The notes: generated by a model from the sequence alone, not told the origin. A stretch of 64,000 nt of DNA from Peristeroidobacter soli (GCF_004138485.1 NZ_RYEV01000004.1:62001-126000); one strand, 5' to 3'. Shown: positions 26,840-35,372, counted from the stretch's first letter. Program-made: numbers and translations.

Positions 26840-27811
26840 ATGACGCTCACCGAACTGCGTTACATCGTCGCCCTGGGTCAGGAGCAGCACTTCGGCCGCG
26901 CGGCCGAGCGCTGCAACGTGAGTCAGCCGACCCTGAGCATCGCCGTGAAGAAGCTCGAGGACGAGCTCGGCGTGAGTCTGTTCGAGCGTGCCAAGCAGGG
27001 CGTGCTGGTCACCCCGCTCGGCGCACGCATCATCGCGATGGCGAGCGCGGTGCTCGAGCGAACCGCCGAGATCAAAGACGTCGCGGCCGGCGACGCCAAT
27101 CAATTACAGGGAGCGCTTGCGCTCGGCACGTTGCCGACGGTCGGTCCCTATCTGTTGCCGCAGTTCATTCCGCTGCTGCGGGAGATGGCGAGCGGCATGC
27201 CGCTGTTCGTCGAAGAGGCGGCGGCCCAGACCCTGGCGGCAAAGCTGCGCAACGGCGATCTCGATGTCCTGTTGATCACCGGCCCGTTCAGCGAGCCGGA
27301 CATCGTCACCCAGCCGCTGTTCGATGAGCCGCTCACGGTGCTGCTGCCGGCCCGGCATCGCCTGGCGAGCAAAGCGAACATCGACATCGCGGATCTCGAC
27401 CCCGCCGAAGTGCTGCTGCTCGATGAGGGCCACAGCTTCCGCGAGCAGGTTCTTGCCGCGTTTCCGCAGCTTCGGCCCGCGGACGCCGAGCCCAACCTGC
27501 GCGGCGCCATGCGAGGCAGCACCTTCGAAACCCTGCGTCACATGGTGGCCTCGGGCCTCGGGGTGACGATCCTGCCGCAGGCCGCCGCGCATGCCCCGCT
27601 CTACTCGCCCGATATATTGGTGATGAAGCCTTTGACAGAGCCCGCCCCCAAACGCACCCTGGTGCTCGCCTGGCGGGTGAGCTATCCCCGGCACAAGGCC
27701 ATCGACGTGCTCCGAAGGGCAATTCAAGCCAGCAGCGCCGCGTATTGGAATTACAATACGCAGCGTGAGCCGGCGGCGCCCGGCGTGATGATTGAGAACC
27801 GGGACTGGTAG
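26840..27811 (+). CDS. OxyR-like LysR-family regulator lacking the redox cysteines
   Basis: The 323-residue protein is close to OxyR throughout: HTH (HFGRAAERCNVSQPTLSIAV), GTLPTVGPYLLPQFIPLLRE, FDEPLTVLLPARH, and ETLRHMVASGLGVTILP. In E. coli OxyR the sensing pair is C199 and C208 in GHCLRDQAMGFC; here the segment is GHSFREQVLAAF, with serine at 199 and phenylalanine at 208. The only cysteine seen is C25 in the HTH. It therefore cannot form the OxyR disulfide and presumably responds to another signal or is constitutive. It lies 4 bases before the halogenase-like gene and is probably co-transcribed with it. Confidence 0.9.
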   Translation: MTLTELRYIVALGQEQHFGRAAERCNVSQPTLSIAVKKLEDELGVSLFERAKQGVLVTPLGARIIAMASAVLERTAEIKDVAAGDANQLQGALALGTLPTVGPYLLPQFIPLLREMASGMPLFVEEAAAQTLAAKLRNGDLDVLLITGPFSEPDIVTQPLFDEPLTVLLPARHRLASKANIDIADLDPAEVLLLDEGHSFREQVLAAFPQLRPADAEPNLRGAMRGSTFETLRHMVASGLGVTILPQAAAHAPLYSPDILVMKPLTEPAPKRTLVLAWRVSYPRHKAIDVLRRAIQASSAAYWNYNTQREPAAPGVMIENRDW

Positions 27812-27815
27812 ACGG

Positions 27816-29306
27816 ATGCAACCGTTGTCCAAAATCGTGGTGGTGGGAGGCGGCACGTCGGGGTGGCTCGCCGCGGCCATGCTTCGTCATCACGTGAAGC
27901 GCGAGCGGTGTGAGATCGAGCTGGTCGAGTCCGAGGACATCGGCACGATCGGCGTCGGCGAATCCACCGTGCCGCCGTTCGTCGGTCTGATTCAGCGCCT
28001 CGGCATCGATGAGAAGGACTTCATCCGCGCCACGAACGCAACCTACAAGCTCGGCATCCAGTTCGTGGGCTGGCAGCAGCGCACCGACACCTATTTCCAT
28101 CCCTTCGGCGTCATCGGCAAGCCGATCGGCACGCAGGAGTTCTATCAGTGCTGGCTCAAGGCCCGGGCCATGGGCGAGCGTTCCTCACTGCAGGATTTCT
28201 CTCCATGCAACGTCATGGCGGAAAACGGTCGTTTCTTTCCACCCGCGAGCGCACGTAACACGCCGATCGGTGGCGCCAACTACGCCCTGCACGTCGATGC
28301 GAACGCGGTCGCGCAGTACCTGCGGCGCTTCAGCGAAGCTCGCGGCGTCAAACGCACCGAGGGTCTGGTCACCGACGTGCATCGACGTGACGATGGCTTC
28401 ATCGATCACCTCACACTCGCCGACGGCACCACCGTTCGCGGCGATTTCTTCCTCGACTGCTCCGGCGCCCGTGCCCTGCTGATCGGCAAGGCGCTCGGCG
28501 TGGAGGCCCTCGACTGGTCGAGCTATCTGCCATGCGATCGCGCCATTGCCGTGCGCACCGAGAACAGCGGACCGCTCGTTCCCTACACCCGCGCGACCGC
28601 GCAGAAGTCCGGGTGGATGTGGCGCATTCCACTGCAGTCACGCATCGGCCAGGGCTACGTGTATTCGAGCCGGTTCTGCAGCGACGCCGAGGCGAGATCG
28701 ACCCTGTTGCGGAACCTGGACAGTGCCTGTCTCGATGAGCCGCGCGTCATTCCCTTCACGAGCGGGCATCGGCGCGAGCTGTGGAAACACAACTGCCTGT
28801 CGATCGGTCTCGCGAGCGGTTTCATCGAGCCGCTGGAGGCGACCGCCATTCACATGATGGCGCGTGGCATCGATTTCTTCCTGCGCTACTTCCCGAGCCG
28901 CGACTGCGATCCGGCGCTCGCCCGCGAATACAACCGTCGCATGACGACCGATTACGAAGAAGTGCGCGACTTCATCGTGCTCCATTACAGCGCGACGAAC
29001 CGTGACGATTCCCCCTTCTGGCAGGCCTGCCAGCGACTGCCCCTGCCCGACTCGCTGCGCGAGCGCATCGAGCTCTTCAGGAGTCAGGGCGCGATGCGTG
29101 ATGGCGTGGATGAGCTGTTCCGCGCCTCGAGCTGGCAGTCCGTGTTCGAAGGCATGGGCATCCGGCCGCGCGGCTATTCCTCGCGCGTCGACAATCTCGA
29201 CTACGCGCACATCGAGGCGACGCTGCGCACGGCCAGGGCGGCGATCGCCGGCATGGTCGAGCATCTGCCGACGCACGAGCAGTTTCTCGGCGGCCAGCTC
29301 GCCTGA
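27816..29306 (+). CDS. Tryptophan-halogenase-family flavin-dependent monooxygenase
   Basis: The 496-residue protein has the FAD-binding GGGTSGW (residues 11-17), the conserved GVGESTVPP, the catalytic lysine in ATYKLGIQF (K78, equivalent to K79 of PrnA), the WxWxIP signature GWMWRIP (266-272), and the chloride/active-site glutamate in GFIEPLEAT (E338). All key residues of flavin-dependent halogenases are retained, so it could halogenate an aromatic or indolic substrate using reduced FAD from a partner reductase. No biosynthetic cluster or flavin reductase is adjacent. Many such genes in Alphaproteobacteria and Gammaproteobacteria sit beside TonB transporters; none is here. The substrate is unknown. 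Confidence 0.88.
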   Translation: MQPLSKIVVVGGGTSGWLAAAMLRHHVKRERCEIELVESEDIGTIGVGESTVPPFVGLIQRLGIDEKDFIRATNATYKLGIQFVGWQQRTDTYFHPFGVIGKPIGTQEFYQCWLKARAMGERSSLQDFSPCNVMAENGRFFPPASARNTPIGGANYALHVDANAVAQYLRRFSEARGVKRTEGLVTDVHRRDDGFIDHLTLADGTTVRGDFFLDCSGARALLIGKALGVEALDWSSYLPCDRAIAVRTENSGPLVPYTRATAQKSGWMWRIPLQSRIGQGYVYSSRFCSDAEARSTLLRNLDSACLDEPRVIPFTSGHRRELWKHNCLSIGLASGFIEPLEATAIHMMARGIDFFLRYFPSRDCDPALAREYNRRMTTDYEEVRDFIVLHYSATNRDDSPFWQACQRLPLPDSLRERIELFRSQGAMRDGVDELFRASSWQSVFEGMGIRPRGYSSRVDNLDYAHIEATLRTARAAIAGMVEHLPTHEQFLGGQLA

Positions 29307-29436
29307 CCCGCGCTGCCAATAGCGAGAATCAATCGATCCGCGGTTGAGCGCCGCCGCCCCGCGCTTCTATAAACTCGCATCGCCCACGGGCGCCCGCCAC
29401 CGGCCGGCCCCTTCCCAAGAACGATGACGGGGTCTC

Positions 29437-30723
29437 ATGTCGGTCGCCAAGCTGTCGATTGCCTTCTTTCTGCAGATGTTCATCATCCTGGCGACCTGTC
29501 GCCTGGTCGGGTGGCTCGGCCAGCGCTATCTGAAACAACCGCAGGTGGTCGGCGAGATGATCGCCGGCGTCGTGCTCGGCCCCTCGCTGTTCGGCCTGTT
29601 CCTGCCCGACCTGCAGAAGGCGCTGTTCCCGGTCGAGACCAAGGGCGTGCTGTATGTCGGCGCGCAGTTCGGCGTCGGGCTCTATATGTTTCTGGTCGGC
29701 CTCGGCTTCCGAAGCGATCACTTCCGACACAATCTTCGCAAAGCCGCGGCGGTCTCGATCTCCGGCATGGCGGCGCCATTTCTGATCGCCGTCCTCGGCA
29801 CGCCCTGGCTCATGACGGTGCCGGGCCTGTTCTCCGAGAGCGCCACGCGCTTCGATGCAACCCTGTTCATGGGCGCGGCGATCGCGATCACCGCGTTTCC
29901 GATGCTCGCCCGCATCATTCACGAGCGCGGCCTGAGCCACACCTCGCTCGGCACGCTGTCGCTCTCTGCGGGCGCGATCGATGACGCCGCGGCGTGGTGC
30001 GTGCTCGCGGTGGTGCTCGCAAGCTTCGGCGCGGGCGCCGGGGTCGCCGTCACCGCCATCGCCGGTGGCATCGTGTTCGCAACGTTCATGCTGGTGGTCA
30101 TGCCGAAGCTGCTCGCCCCGCTCGGGCGCATGGCGGAGCGCGAGCAGGCGCTCAATCAACCGATGAGCCCGACGCTGCTCTCCTTCGTGCTGATGCTCTT
30201 CATGCTCTCCGCCTACGTCGCCGACGCCATCGGCCTGCACGCGGTGTTCGGTGGCTTCCTGCTCGGCACCGTCATGCCGCGCGGTGCGCTCGCCGACAAT
30301 CTTCGCAAGCTGCTCGAGCCCTTCACCGTGGTGCTGCTGCTGCCGATGTTCTTCACCTACTCCGGTCTGAACACGCAGCTCTCGATGGTGAACAACGTCG
30401 CACTGCTGCTGATCGCGGCCGTGATCCTGGTTGCATCGATCCTCGCGAAGTTCGGCGCGTGCTGGGCGGCGGCGCGCCTCAGCGGTCAGGACAACAGAAC
30501 CGCGCTCGGCATCGGTGCGCTGATGAATGCGCGTGGATTGATGGAGCTGATCATCATCAACATCGGCCTGCAAGCCGGCGTCATCGGACCGGCGCTGTTC
30601 TCCATCCTGGTGCTGATGGCCATCGTCACGACACTGATGGCCTCGCCGCTCTTCGAGTACGTCTACGGGCGCGAGGCACGCGCACGTGGCGAGCTAGGCT
30701 CGCTGCAGAACCCGGCACACTGA
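29437..30723 (+). CDS. CPA2-family cation:proton antiporter
   Basis: The 428-residue inner-membrane protein has about 12 hydrophobic segments of the Na+/H+ exchanger (KefB/NapA) fold, with QPQVVGEMIAGVVLGPS near the N terminus and the antiporter core SAGAIDDAAAWCVLA (adjacent aspartates) and MNARGLMELIIINIG. There is no C-terminal RCK/TrkA-N nucleotide-binding domain, so it is the short form. It probably exchanges K+ or Na+ for H+. It stands after the halogenase gene by 130 bases and converges on the peroxiredoxin-like gene with a 30-base overlap. Confidence 0.9.
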   Translation: MSVAKLSIAFFLQMFIILATCRLVGWLGQRYLKQPQVVGEMIAGVVLGPSLFGLFLPDLQKALFPVETKGVLYVGAQFGVGLYMFLVGLGFRSDHFRHNLRKAAAVSISGMAAPFLIAVLGTPWLMTVPGLFSESATRFDATLFMGAAIAITAFPMLARIIHERGLSHTSLGTLSLSAGAIDDAAAWCVLAVVLASFGAGAGVAVTAIAGGIVFATFMLVVMPKLLAPLGRMAEREQALNQPMSPTLLSFVLMLFMLSAYVADAIGLHAVFGGFLLGTVMPRGALADNLRKLLEPFTVVLLLPMFFTYSGLNTQLSMVNNVALLLIAAVILVASILAKFGACWAAARLSGQDNRTALGIGALMNARGLMELIIINIGLQAGVIGPALFSILVLMAIVTTLMASPLFEYVYGREARARGELGSLQNPAH

Positions 30724-31182
30724 GGAGGCCGGCCAGCTGCGAGCACGCAGACCCGCAGCGGTCTGCGCAAGCTCGATGGGCGATGGCACGGCGCTGCCTG
30801 CCGCGTACACGATGGTGCGACGTGCACGCAGGGCGCCATCGAAGATCGTGACGAAGTGCTCGCGGGCACCGACGCGCCAATCGGCGGGCAGCAGGTCATC
30901 CACCTCGCTCGCCGGCATCAGGCGCCCGCCGACCTGCCCGATCCAGCCGCGACGATCGTGTCCACCCACGCCGATCACGGCCAGATCCAGGCGCTCCAAC
31001 TCCTCGCTCAAACACGACAGCCAGCGATCCGCCTCGAAGCCGTGGGCCGCGAAGTCCTCTGGATGCGAGAACAGCAGCGACCAGCGGCCGGCGAGCGCGC
31101 GGCGCAGACGCTCGGCGGGTGAAAAGGCGATCGCCTGGATGACCTCCGCGCTGAAGTCACGGTTGACTGACAGTTGCAGCAT
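30694..31182 (-). CDS. Peroxiredoxin-like protein lacking the peroxidatic cysteine
   Basis: The 162-residue protein shows a thioredoxin-fold AhpC/Prx pattern: GRWSLLFSHPEDFAAHGFEA, then LDLAVIGVGG, then the beta-strand REHFVTIFDG. In active 1-Cys/2-Cys Prx the motif is SHPxDFTxVC; here threonine is replaced by alanine and the catalytic cysteine by glycine. Remaining cysteines are not in resolving positions. It cannot be a normal peroxidase and may be structural, regulatory or decaying. It overlaps the antiporter 3' end by 30 bases in convergent orientation. Confidence 0.7.
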   Translation of the reverse strand: MLQLSVNRDFSAEVIQAIAFSPAERLRRALAGRWSLLFSHPEDFAAHGFEADRWLSCLSEELERLDLAVIGVGGHDRRGWIGQVGGRLMPASEVDDLLPADWRVGAREHFVTIFDGALRARRTIVYAAGSAVPSPIELAQTAAGLRARSWPASSVCRVLQRA

Positions 31183-31373
31183 CGCTCCTCCGGACTCTCG
31201 TTACAGTGAGTCCAGGATGCACCGCGTCGCTCTCTGAAGTCAGTCGGATCCGGGTTATGTAACGGTCACCATCCGCGCAGGACCGGTTGCCATAGTTTGT
31301 CAGCGTCCCCGCACATCCAAACCTGAATCGCCAACTAATCTGCAGTCATCCTGGAAACATTGCAGAGGACGGC

Positions 31374-33731
31374 ATGGCGACGACGATTCCATCCCACGCG
31401 CTTTCGGGCTGGCGGGAGCGCTGGCGGCGCGGGCCGGGACTGCCGTCACTGGTGTTCGGGGTCCTGCTGCCGCTCGGCACCCTCGGCATCGAGCTGGTCA
31501 CCGGCCTGTGCGCCGGGGCGCTGTTCGACCCGATGCCGACGCTGTTCCATCTGGTGCTCGTGGCCCTGGTGCCGGCGTGCAATCTGTGGGTCTGGTCATC
31601 CTTCACCCGCACGCACACGCGCCCTCGACGGCTCGCATTTGCGAACGGCATCGCGATCGCGGTCGCCGCGCTCTACACCGTTTTGTTTCTACCCATACTG
31701 CCGGTCGCGGCCGTCGCCATCGCGTACTTCGGTCTGGGCCTGCTGCCCTGGTCGCCCGCGCTCGCACTGATCGCGGCGCTGTGTCTGCGCGCACATCTCA
31801 AGCGGGAAGCCGCCGAGGCGCAGCGGAAGATCGCGACGTGGCCCGGGATGCTCTGTGGCGCGCTGGCGCTCTTCGCTGCTGACCTTCCCCAGACACTGAC
31901 TGCATATGGCATGAGTCAGGCGACGTCCGCCTCGGCGAAGAAACAAGTGCACGGCATTCGCTGGCTGCGCGCGGTCGGTAATGAAGAGGCGATGCTGAGA
32001 TTCTGCTACGCACGCTCGGGCCATGCGACGGGGCTGGCGAGCCTCCTCATGCGCACCCATCACGTGAGCCCGCTCGCAGCGCGCGAGGTGTACTACCGCG
32101 TCACCGGCCACGTCTTCAACACGCAGCCCGAGCCCACGAGCCTGCATCGGCGCGGCTGGATGAATTGGGGCGCCGATCAAGGCACGCAGACCGTGGGCGC
32201 GCGAGTGGACGGCCTGTCGCTCGCGAGCTCACGCATCGACGGCTCCATCGATGCCAAGGCAGCCCTCGCCTACCTCGAATGGACCCTCGTCATGAAGAAT
32301 GACTCCTCGGTCATGAGCGAGGCGCGCGCCCAACTGGCCCTGCCGCCCGGCGCGGTGGTCTCTCGGCTCACGCTGTGGGTGGATGGAGAAGAGCGCGAGG
32401 CGGCCTTCGCTGCGCGCGGGCAGGTGACCGCAGCCTACCAGGCCGTCGTGTCGCGACGGCGAGATCCCGTGCTCGTCACGACTGCGGGCGCCGACCGGAT
32501 CAGTGTACAGATGTTTCCTGTGCCGCCGAACGGCGAGATGAAAGCGCGCATCGGCATGACGGTGCCGCTGCAGCTCGATCACTTACGACAGGGCACACTG
32601 CCGCTGCCCTATTTCCACGAGCGCAATTTCGAGCTGGCAGAATCCTTCCGGCATGCGGTGTGGCTCGAGGCGAAGTCGCCGCTTGCGGCCGGCTCCCGCC
32701 GCGCTCAGCTGACACCAGCCGGTGCGTACTCGCTGCAGGTTGAGCGCACCGATGGCGCGCTCACCGAGCCGGGCTCGCTCATCACCGTGTCTCGCGATCC
32801 GAGCACGACGGCGTGGGCGCGCGATCCCGTGGCAACCGGGAAGGTCATCAACCAGGTCATCGAGCTCGTGCCCACCGTCGTGCCCGATCGACTCACCGTC
32901 GTCATCGACTCCTCGGCGTCGATGGCCGCCTTCGCGCAGCCCATCGCCGAAGCATTGTCCCGGCTGCCGCCTGGGGTCGAGCTGTTCGTGAGGTTCGCGG
33001 ATGAGATGACGGACGCCCTCATCACGCCCACGACCCCGCAGGATGCCGCCGCCTCGATTCGCGGTCACGAGTTCATTGGTGGTGAGGACAACACCGCCGC
33101 GCTCGCGCAGGCACTCGACAAGATCCTGCCCACGCACAACGGCGTGCTGGTGTGGATTCACGGTCCGCAGCCCGTGGTGCTGCAAACGACGGAGGCGATC
33201 GAGCAGCGGCTCGAACGAGGCGGCCAGACGCGCTGGTATGACGTGCAGGTGACGCCCGGTCCGAACCGCATCGCCGAGCGCCTGGATGGCGTCGCGAACC
33301 TGCGAACGCTCTCACTCCCGGGACTGCACGCGCTGTTCACGCGCTGGCGCACCGGCGGCAACGACATCCTCGTGCATCGAAGCCAGGTATCTGACGCGCG
33401 GGCCGAAGGCGCCGCGGCGGAGCAAACATCGGATCACCTGGCGCGACTGTGGGCTCATGACGAAGTCAACCGCCGCCTCTACCTCGAGCACGCTCCGCGG
33501 CCCTCGATCATCGAGCTCGCGCACGACTATCAGCTCGTCACGCCTGTCACCGGCGCGGTTGTGCTCGAGACACAGCAACAATATGACGCCGCCGGATTGA
33601 CGCCCGTGCCGGAGGGCACCGTACCCAGCATTCCGGAACCGGAAGAATGGGCGTTGATGATCGTCGCCGCCCTCGTCCTACTGTATGCATGGAAAGCTCG
33701 TCCGCGGATGATTCGCCATGACACCGTCTAG
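31374..33731 (+). CDS. VIT/vWA membrane protein with PEP-CTERM-like tail
   Basis: The 785-residue protein is unusual for PEP-CTERM substrates in having several N-terminal membrane segments (about residues 24-52, 58-76, 85-130, 160-178). A VIT-like domain (about 300-420) precedes a von Willebrand factor A domain with the metal-site motif DSSASM (about 513-518). The C terminus is PSIPEPEEWALMIVAALVLL followed by a basic tail (KARPRMIRH). It overlaps the exosortase gene by 14 bases, so the two are coupled. It is very likely the dedicated substrate of that exosortase. VIT/vWA proteins act in adhesion or protein-protein contacts, here inferred. Confidence 0.85.
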   Translation: MATTIPSHALSGWRERWRRGPGLPSLVFGVLLPLGTLGIELVTGLCAGALFDPMPTLFHLVLVALVPACNLWVWSSFTRTHTRPRRLAFANGIAIAVAALYTVLFLPILPVAAVAIAYFGLGLLPWSPALALIAALCLRAHLKREAAEAQRKIATWPGMLCGALALFAADLPQTLTAYGMSQATSASAKKQVHGIRWLRAVGNEEAMLRFCYARSGHATGLASLLMRTHHVSPLAAREVYYRVTGHVFNTQPEPTSLHRRGWMNWGADQGTQTVGARVDGLSLASSRIDGSIDAKAALAYLEWTLVMKNDSSVMSEARAQLALPPGAVVSRLTLWVDGEEREAAFAARGQVTAAYQAVVSRRRDPVLVTTAGADRISVQMFPVPPNGEMKARIGMTVPLQLDHLRQGTLPLPYFHERNFELAESFRHAVWLEAKSPLAAGSRRAQLTPAGAYSLQVERTDGALTEPGSLITVSRDPSTTAWARDPVATGKVINQVIELVPTVVPDRLTVVIDSSASMAAFAQPIAEALSRLPPGVELFVRFADEMTDALITPTTPQDAAASIRGHEFIGGEDNTAALAQALDKILPTHNGVLVWIHGPQPVVLQTTEAIEQRLERGGQTRWYDVQVTPGPNRIAERLDGVANLRTLSLPGLHALFTRWRTGGNDILVHRSQVSDARAEGAAAEQTSDHLARLWAHDEVNRRLYLEHAPRPSIIELAHDYQLVTPVTGAVVLETQQQYDAAGLTPVPEGTVPSIPEPEEWALMIVAALVLLYAWKARPRMIRHDTV

Positions 33732-34515
33732 ACGCGTGTGGCTGCTCGCGACGCTCGCGGCCGCGCTGTGGCCGGTGTGGCGATGGATGGCACATCGCTT
33801 CGCCGATGGCTCTGGCGATCGGTGGGAATGGCTCGCCGCGGCGACGGCAGTCGCGGTCCTGGTGCGCGATCGTTCGCTCATGCCTCGACACGGCGGCGCG
33901 GTGAATCTGTGGATGCCAGTGGCGTTGCTCGTCGCGTATGCGGTTTCATACAACCAACTATCGCCGCTGCCGCGAGCGCTGCTGGCCATGGCGGCGCTCG
34001 GCACCGCCTCGAGTGCGTCGTGGTACGGCAAGCGAGTCGATGTCGCGCTCTGCGGCCTGCTCCTGATCTCTCTTCCCGTGATGGCGTCGCTCAATTTCTA
34101 CGTGGGCTATCCGTTACGAGTCGTGGCGGGCAGCATCGCCGAAGCGCTGCTGCAGCTGAATGGCATCGCGGCCGTTCGTGAAGGCGCGCAACTGCAGTGG
34201 AACGGCCAGATCGTTGCCATCGATGCGCCGTGCAGCGGCGTGAAGATGTTGTGGACCGGCGCCTACCTGAGCCTGTCGCTCGCCGCGATGATGCGATTGA
34301 GTGACCTGCGCACGCTCGCGCTGCTGGGGTGCTCGGCGCTGGTGGTGATGCTCGCGAACGCGTTTCGGGCGACCTCGCTGTTTTATGTCGAGGCCGGATT
34401 CATTCAGGCGCCCGATCAGCTGCACGACGCCGTCGGCGTCGTGATGTTTGCTTTCGCGGCCGCGACGGTCTTCGCTCTTGCGCGCACGCTCGCGGGGTCG
34501 GACCGTGCCTTCTAA
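33718..34515 (+). CDS. Exosortase (dedicated to the adjacent VIT protein)
   Basis: The 265-residue multipass membrane transpeptidase has about eight hydrophobic helices and the exosortase triad: C172 in DAPCSGVKML, R217 in ANAFRATS, and H236 in QLHDAVG. It would cleave the PEP-type tail of the upstream protein and transfer it to an unknown acceptor in the periplasm or outer surface. It overlaps both neighbours (14 bases upstream, 11 downstream). The exact Xrt subtype cannot be assigned by eye; single-substrate subtypes linked to VIT proteins are known in other phyla. Confidence 0.88.
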   Translation: MTPSRRVWLLATLAAALWPVWRWMAHRFADGSGDRWEWLAAATAVAVLVRDRSLMPRHGGAVNLWMPVALLVAYAVSYNQLSPLPRALLAMAALGTASSASWYGKRVDVALCGLLLISLPVMASLNFYVGYPLRVVAGSIAEALLQLNGIAAVREGAQLQWNGQIVAIDAPCSGVKMLWTGAYLSLSLAAMMRLSDLRTLALLGCSALVVMLANAFRATSLFYVEAGFIQAPDQLHDAVGVVMFAFAAATVFALARTLAGSDRAF

Positions 34516-35059
34516 ATCCATCGTCACGTTCCTGTTGGCGTGTCTGCTGGCCGCGCTCGCGCCACTCGCCTCACCTACGTCCGCACCGGTCGTGACCACT
34601 GCCTTCCCCGGCTGGCCGGCGACGTTCGAAGGCCGCCCCCTTCGCGCCCTCGAGCTCACCGACATCGAACGGCGCTTCGCTCAGTCCTTTCCCGGCCGCA
34701 TCGGCCGATTCAGCGACGGTCGGCGGGAGATCGTGATGCGCTGGATCGCATCGCCGACCCGGAAGCTCCATGCCGCCTCCGATTGTTTCAAAGGCAGTGG
34801 CTACCGCGTGACGCCGCTGCCACTGCAAACGACTGACGGCGCGCTCTGGGGCGCCTTCTCCGCCGAGCGCGGAAATCAACGGCTCACGGTTCGGGAGGCG
34901 ATCGTCGATACGAACCGCCGGCGGTGGACGGATGTTTCCGCCTGGTACTGGGCGGCGGTGCGCGATGAAACGCCAGGGCCGTGGTGGGCGATCACTGTGG
35001 CGACGGTGGGACCGGCTGAACCATCAGGAGCAAACATGCCGCTGCTCGGCGCCGAGTAA
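34505..35059 (+). CDS. Exported exosortase-associated protein (EpsI-like)
   Basis: The GTG at 34505 overlaps the exosortase stop by 11 bases and gives 184 residues with a signal peptide (about 1-25). The mature part has RRFAQSFPGRIGRFSDGRRE and RKLHAASDCFKGSGYRV, the latter resembling the conserved HxxxDC region of EpsI-type periplasmic partners often found beside or fused to exosortases. It is the third gene of the VIT-exosortase operon. A role in supporting sorting or surface export is inferred. Confidence 0.7.
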   Translation: MPSKSIVTFLLACLLAALAPLASPTSAPVVTTAFPGWPATFEGRPLRALELTDIERRFAQSFPGRIGRFSDGRREIVMRWIASPTRKLHAASDCFKGSGYRVTPLPLQTTDGALWGAFSAERGNQRLTVREAIVDTNRRRWTDVSAWYWAAVRDETPGPWWAITVATVGPAEPSGANMPLLGAE

Positions 35060-35120
35060 ATACCGAGGTCATCGATCACTTAAGGAGATGTGAGCAAATT
35101 GCCGCCACGTCATGTCGGTG

Positions 35121-35148
35121 TTGACACCGCGCCGCCCCCGAGTAATAT
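35121..35148 (+). promoter_or_regulatory. Strong sigma-70 promoter upstream of the rtcB leader
   Basis: TTGACA (35121-35126) and TAATAT (35143-35148) are separated by 16 bases. The -35 box is a perfect consensus match and the -10 box differs from consensus at two positions. Transcription would start near 35155 and run into the leader described next. Confidence 0.7.
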
Positions 35149-35188
35149 GCGCGCCCCCGGCTCAACACCGGGTCCATCGGAGTCGGAC

Positions 35189-35236
35189 ATGCACGCATCG
35201 AACAATCTTGAAACGAACATGAACAACGCGCGTTGA
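35189..35236 (+). CDS. Possible 15-residue leader peptide
   Basis: The frame MHASNNLETNMNNAR begins at an ATG 6 bases after GGAG and ends TGA at 35236, one base before the first leader hairpin. Five of 15 residues are asparagine. Position and ribosome binding site favour translation; length makes it uncertain. A ribosome paused on or ending this frame would cover the first hairpin. Confidence 0.35.
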   Translation: MHASNNLETNMNNAR

Positions 35237-35304
35237 TCCGCAAGATGACTTGCGGAGCACGCCCGCTCCCCAAGTCAGGTGCGCCGCTTATGGCTCCGCT
35301 AAAA

Positions 35305-35337
35305 CCCCTGGTTGGGAAACCCGACCAGGGGTTTTTT
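35305..35337 (+). terminator. Intrinsic terminator upstream of rtcB
   Basis: CCCCTGGTTGGG (35305-35316) pairs CCCGACCAGGGG (35320-35331) with one G-T wobble around the loop AAA, followed by TTTTTT. It is a textbook rho-independent terminator, strong enough that rtcB expression from the upstream promoter would need read-through or antitermination. Confidence 0.9.
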
Positions 35338-35372
35338 ATTGGGCACCTGGCCGCAATAAGGAATATTCACTC

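Larger units (their letters stand above)
35155..35340 (+). ncRNA. Candidate structured leader RNA / small RNA before rtcB
   Basis: The transcript from the promoter at 35121 would be about 185 nt and end at a strong intrinsic terminator, 33 bases before rtcB. It holds two mutually exclusive hairpins: TCCGCAAG/CTTGCGGA (35237-35256) or TGACTTG...CAAGTCA with an inner GGAGC/GCTCC (35246-35277). A short frame with a ribosome binding site stops at 35236, directly before the first hairpin. The layout is like a ribosome-controlled attenuator, but it could also be a free small RNA. No known RNA family was recognised. Confidence 0.5.

Noticed and set aside
29329-30573. 414-codon open frame opposite the antiporter gene
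   Set aside because: Composition dominated by Glu/His/Arg/Gln, typical of the complement of a membrane-protein gene.
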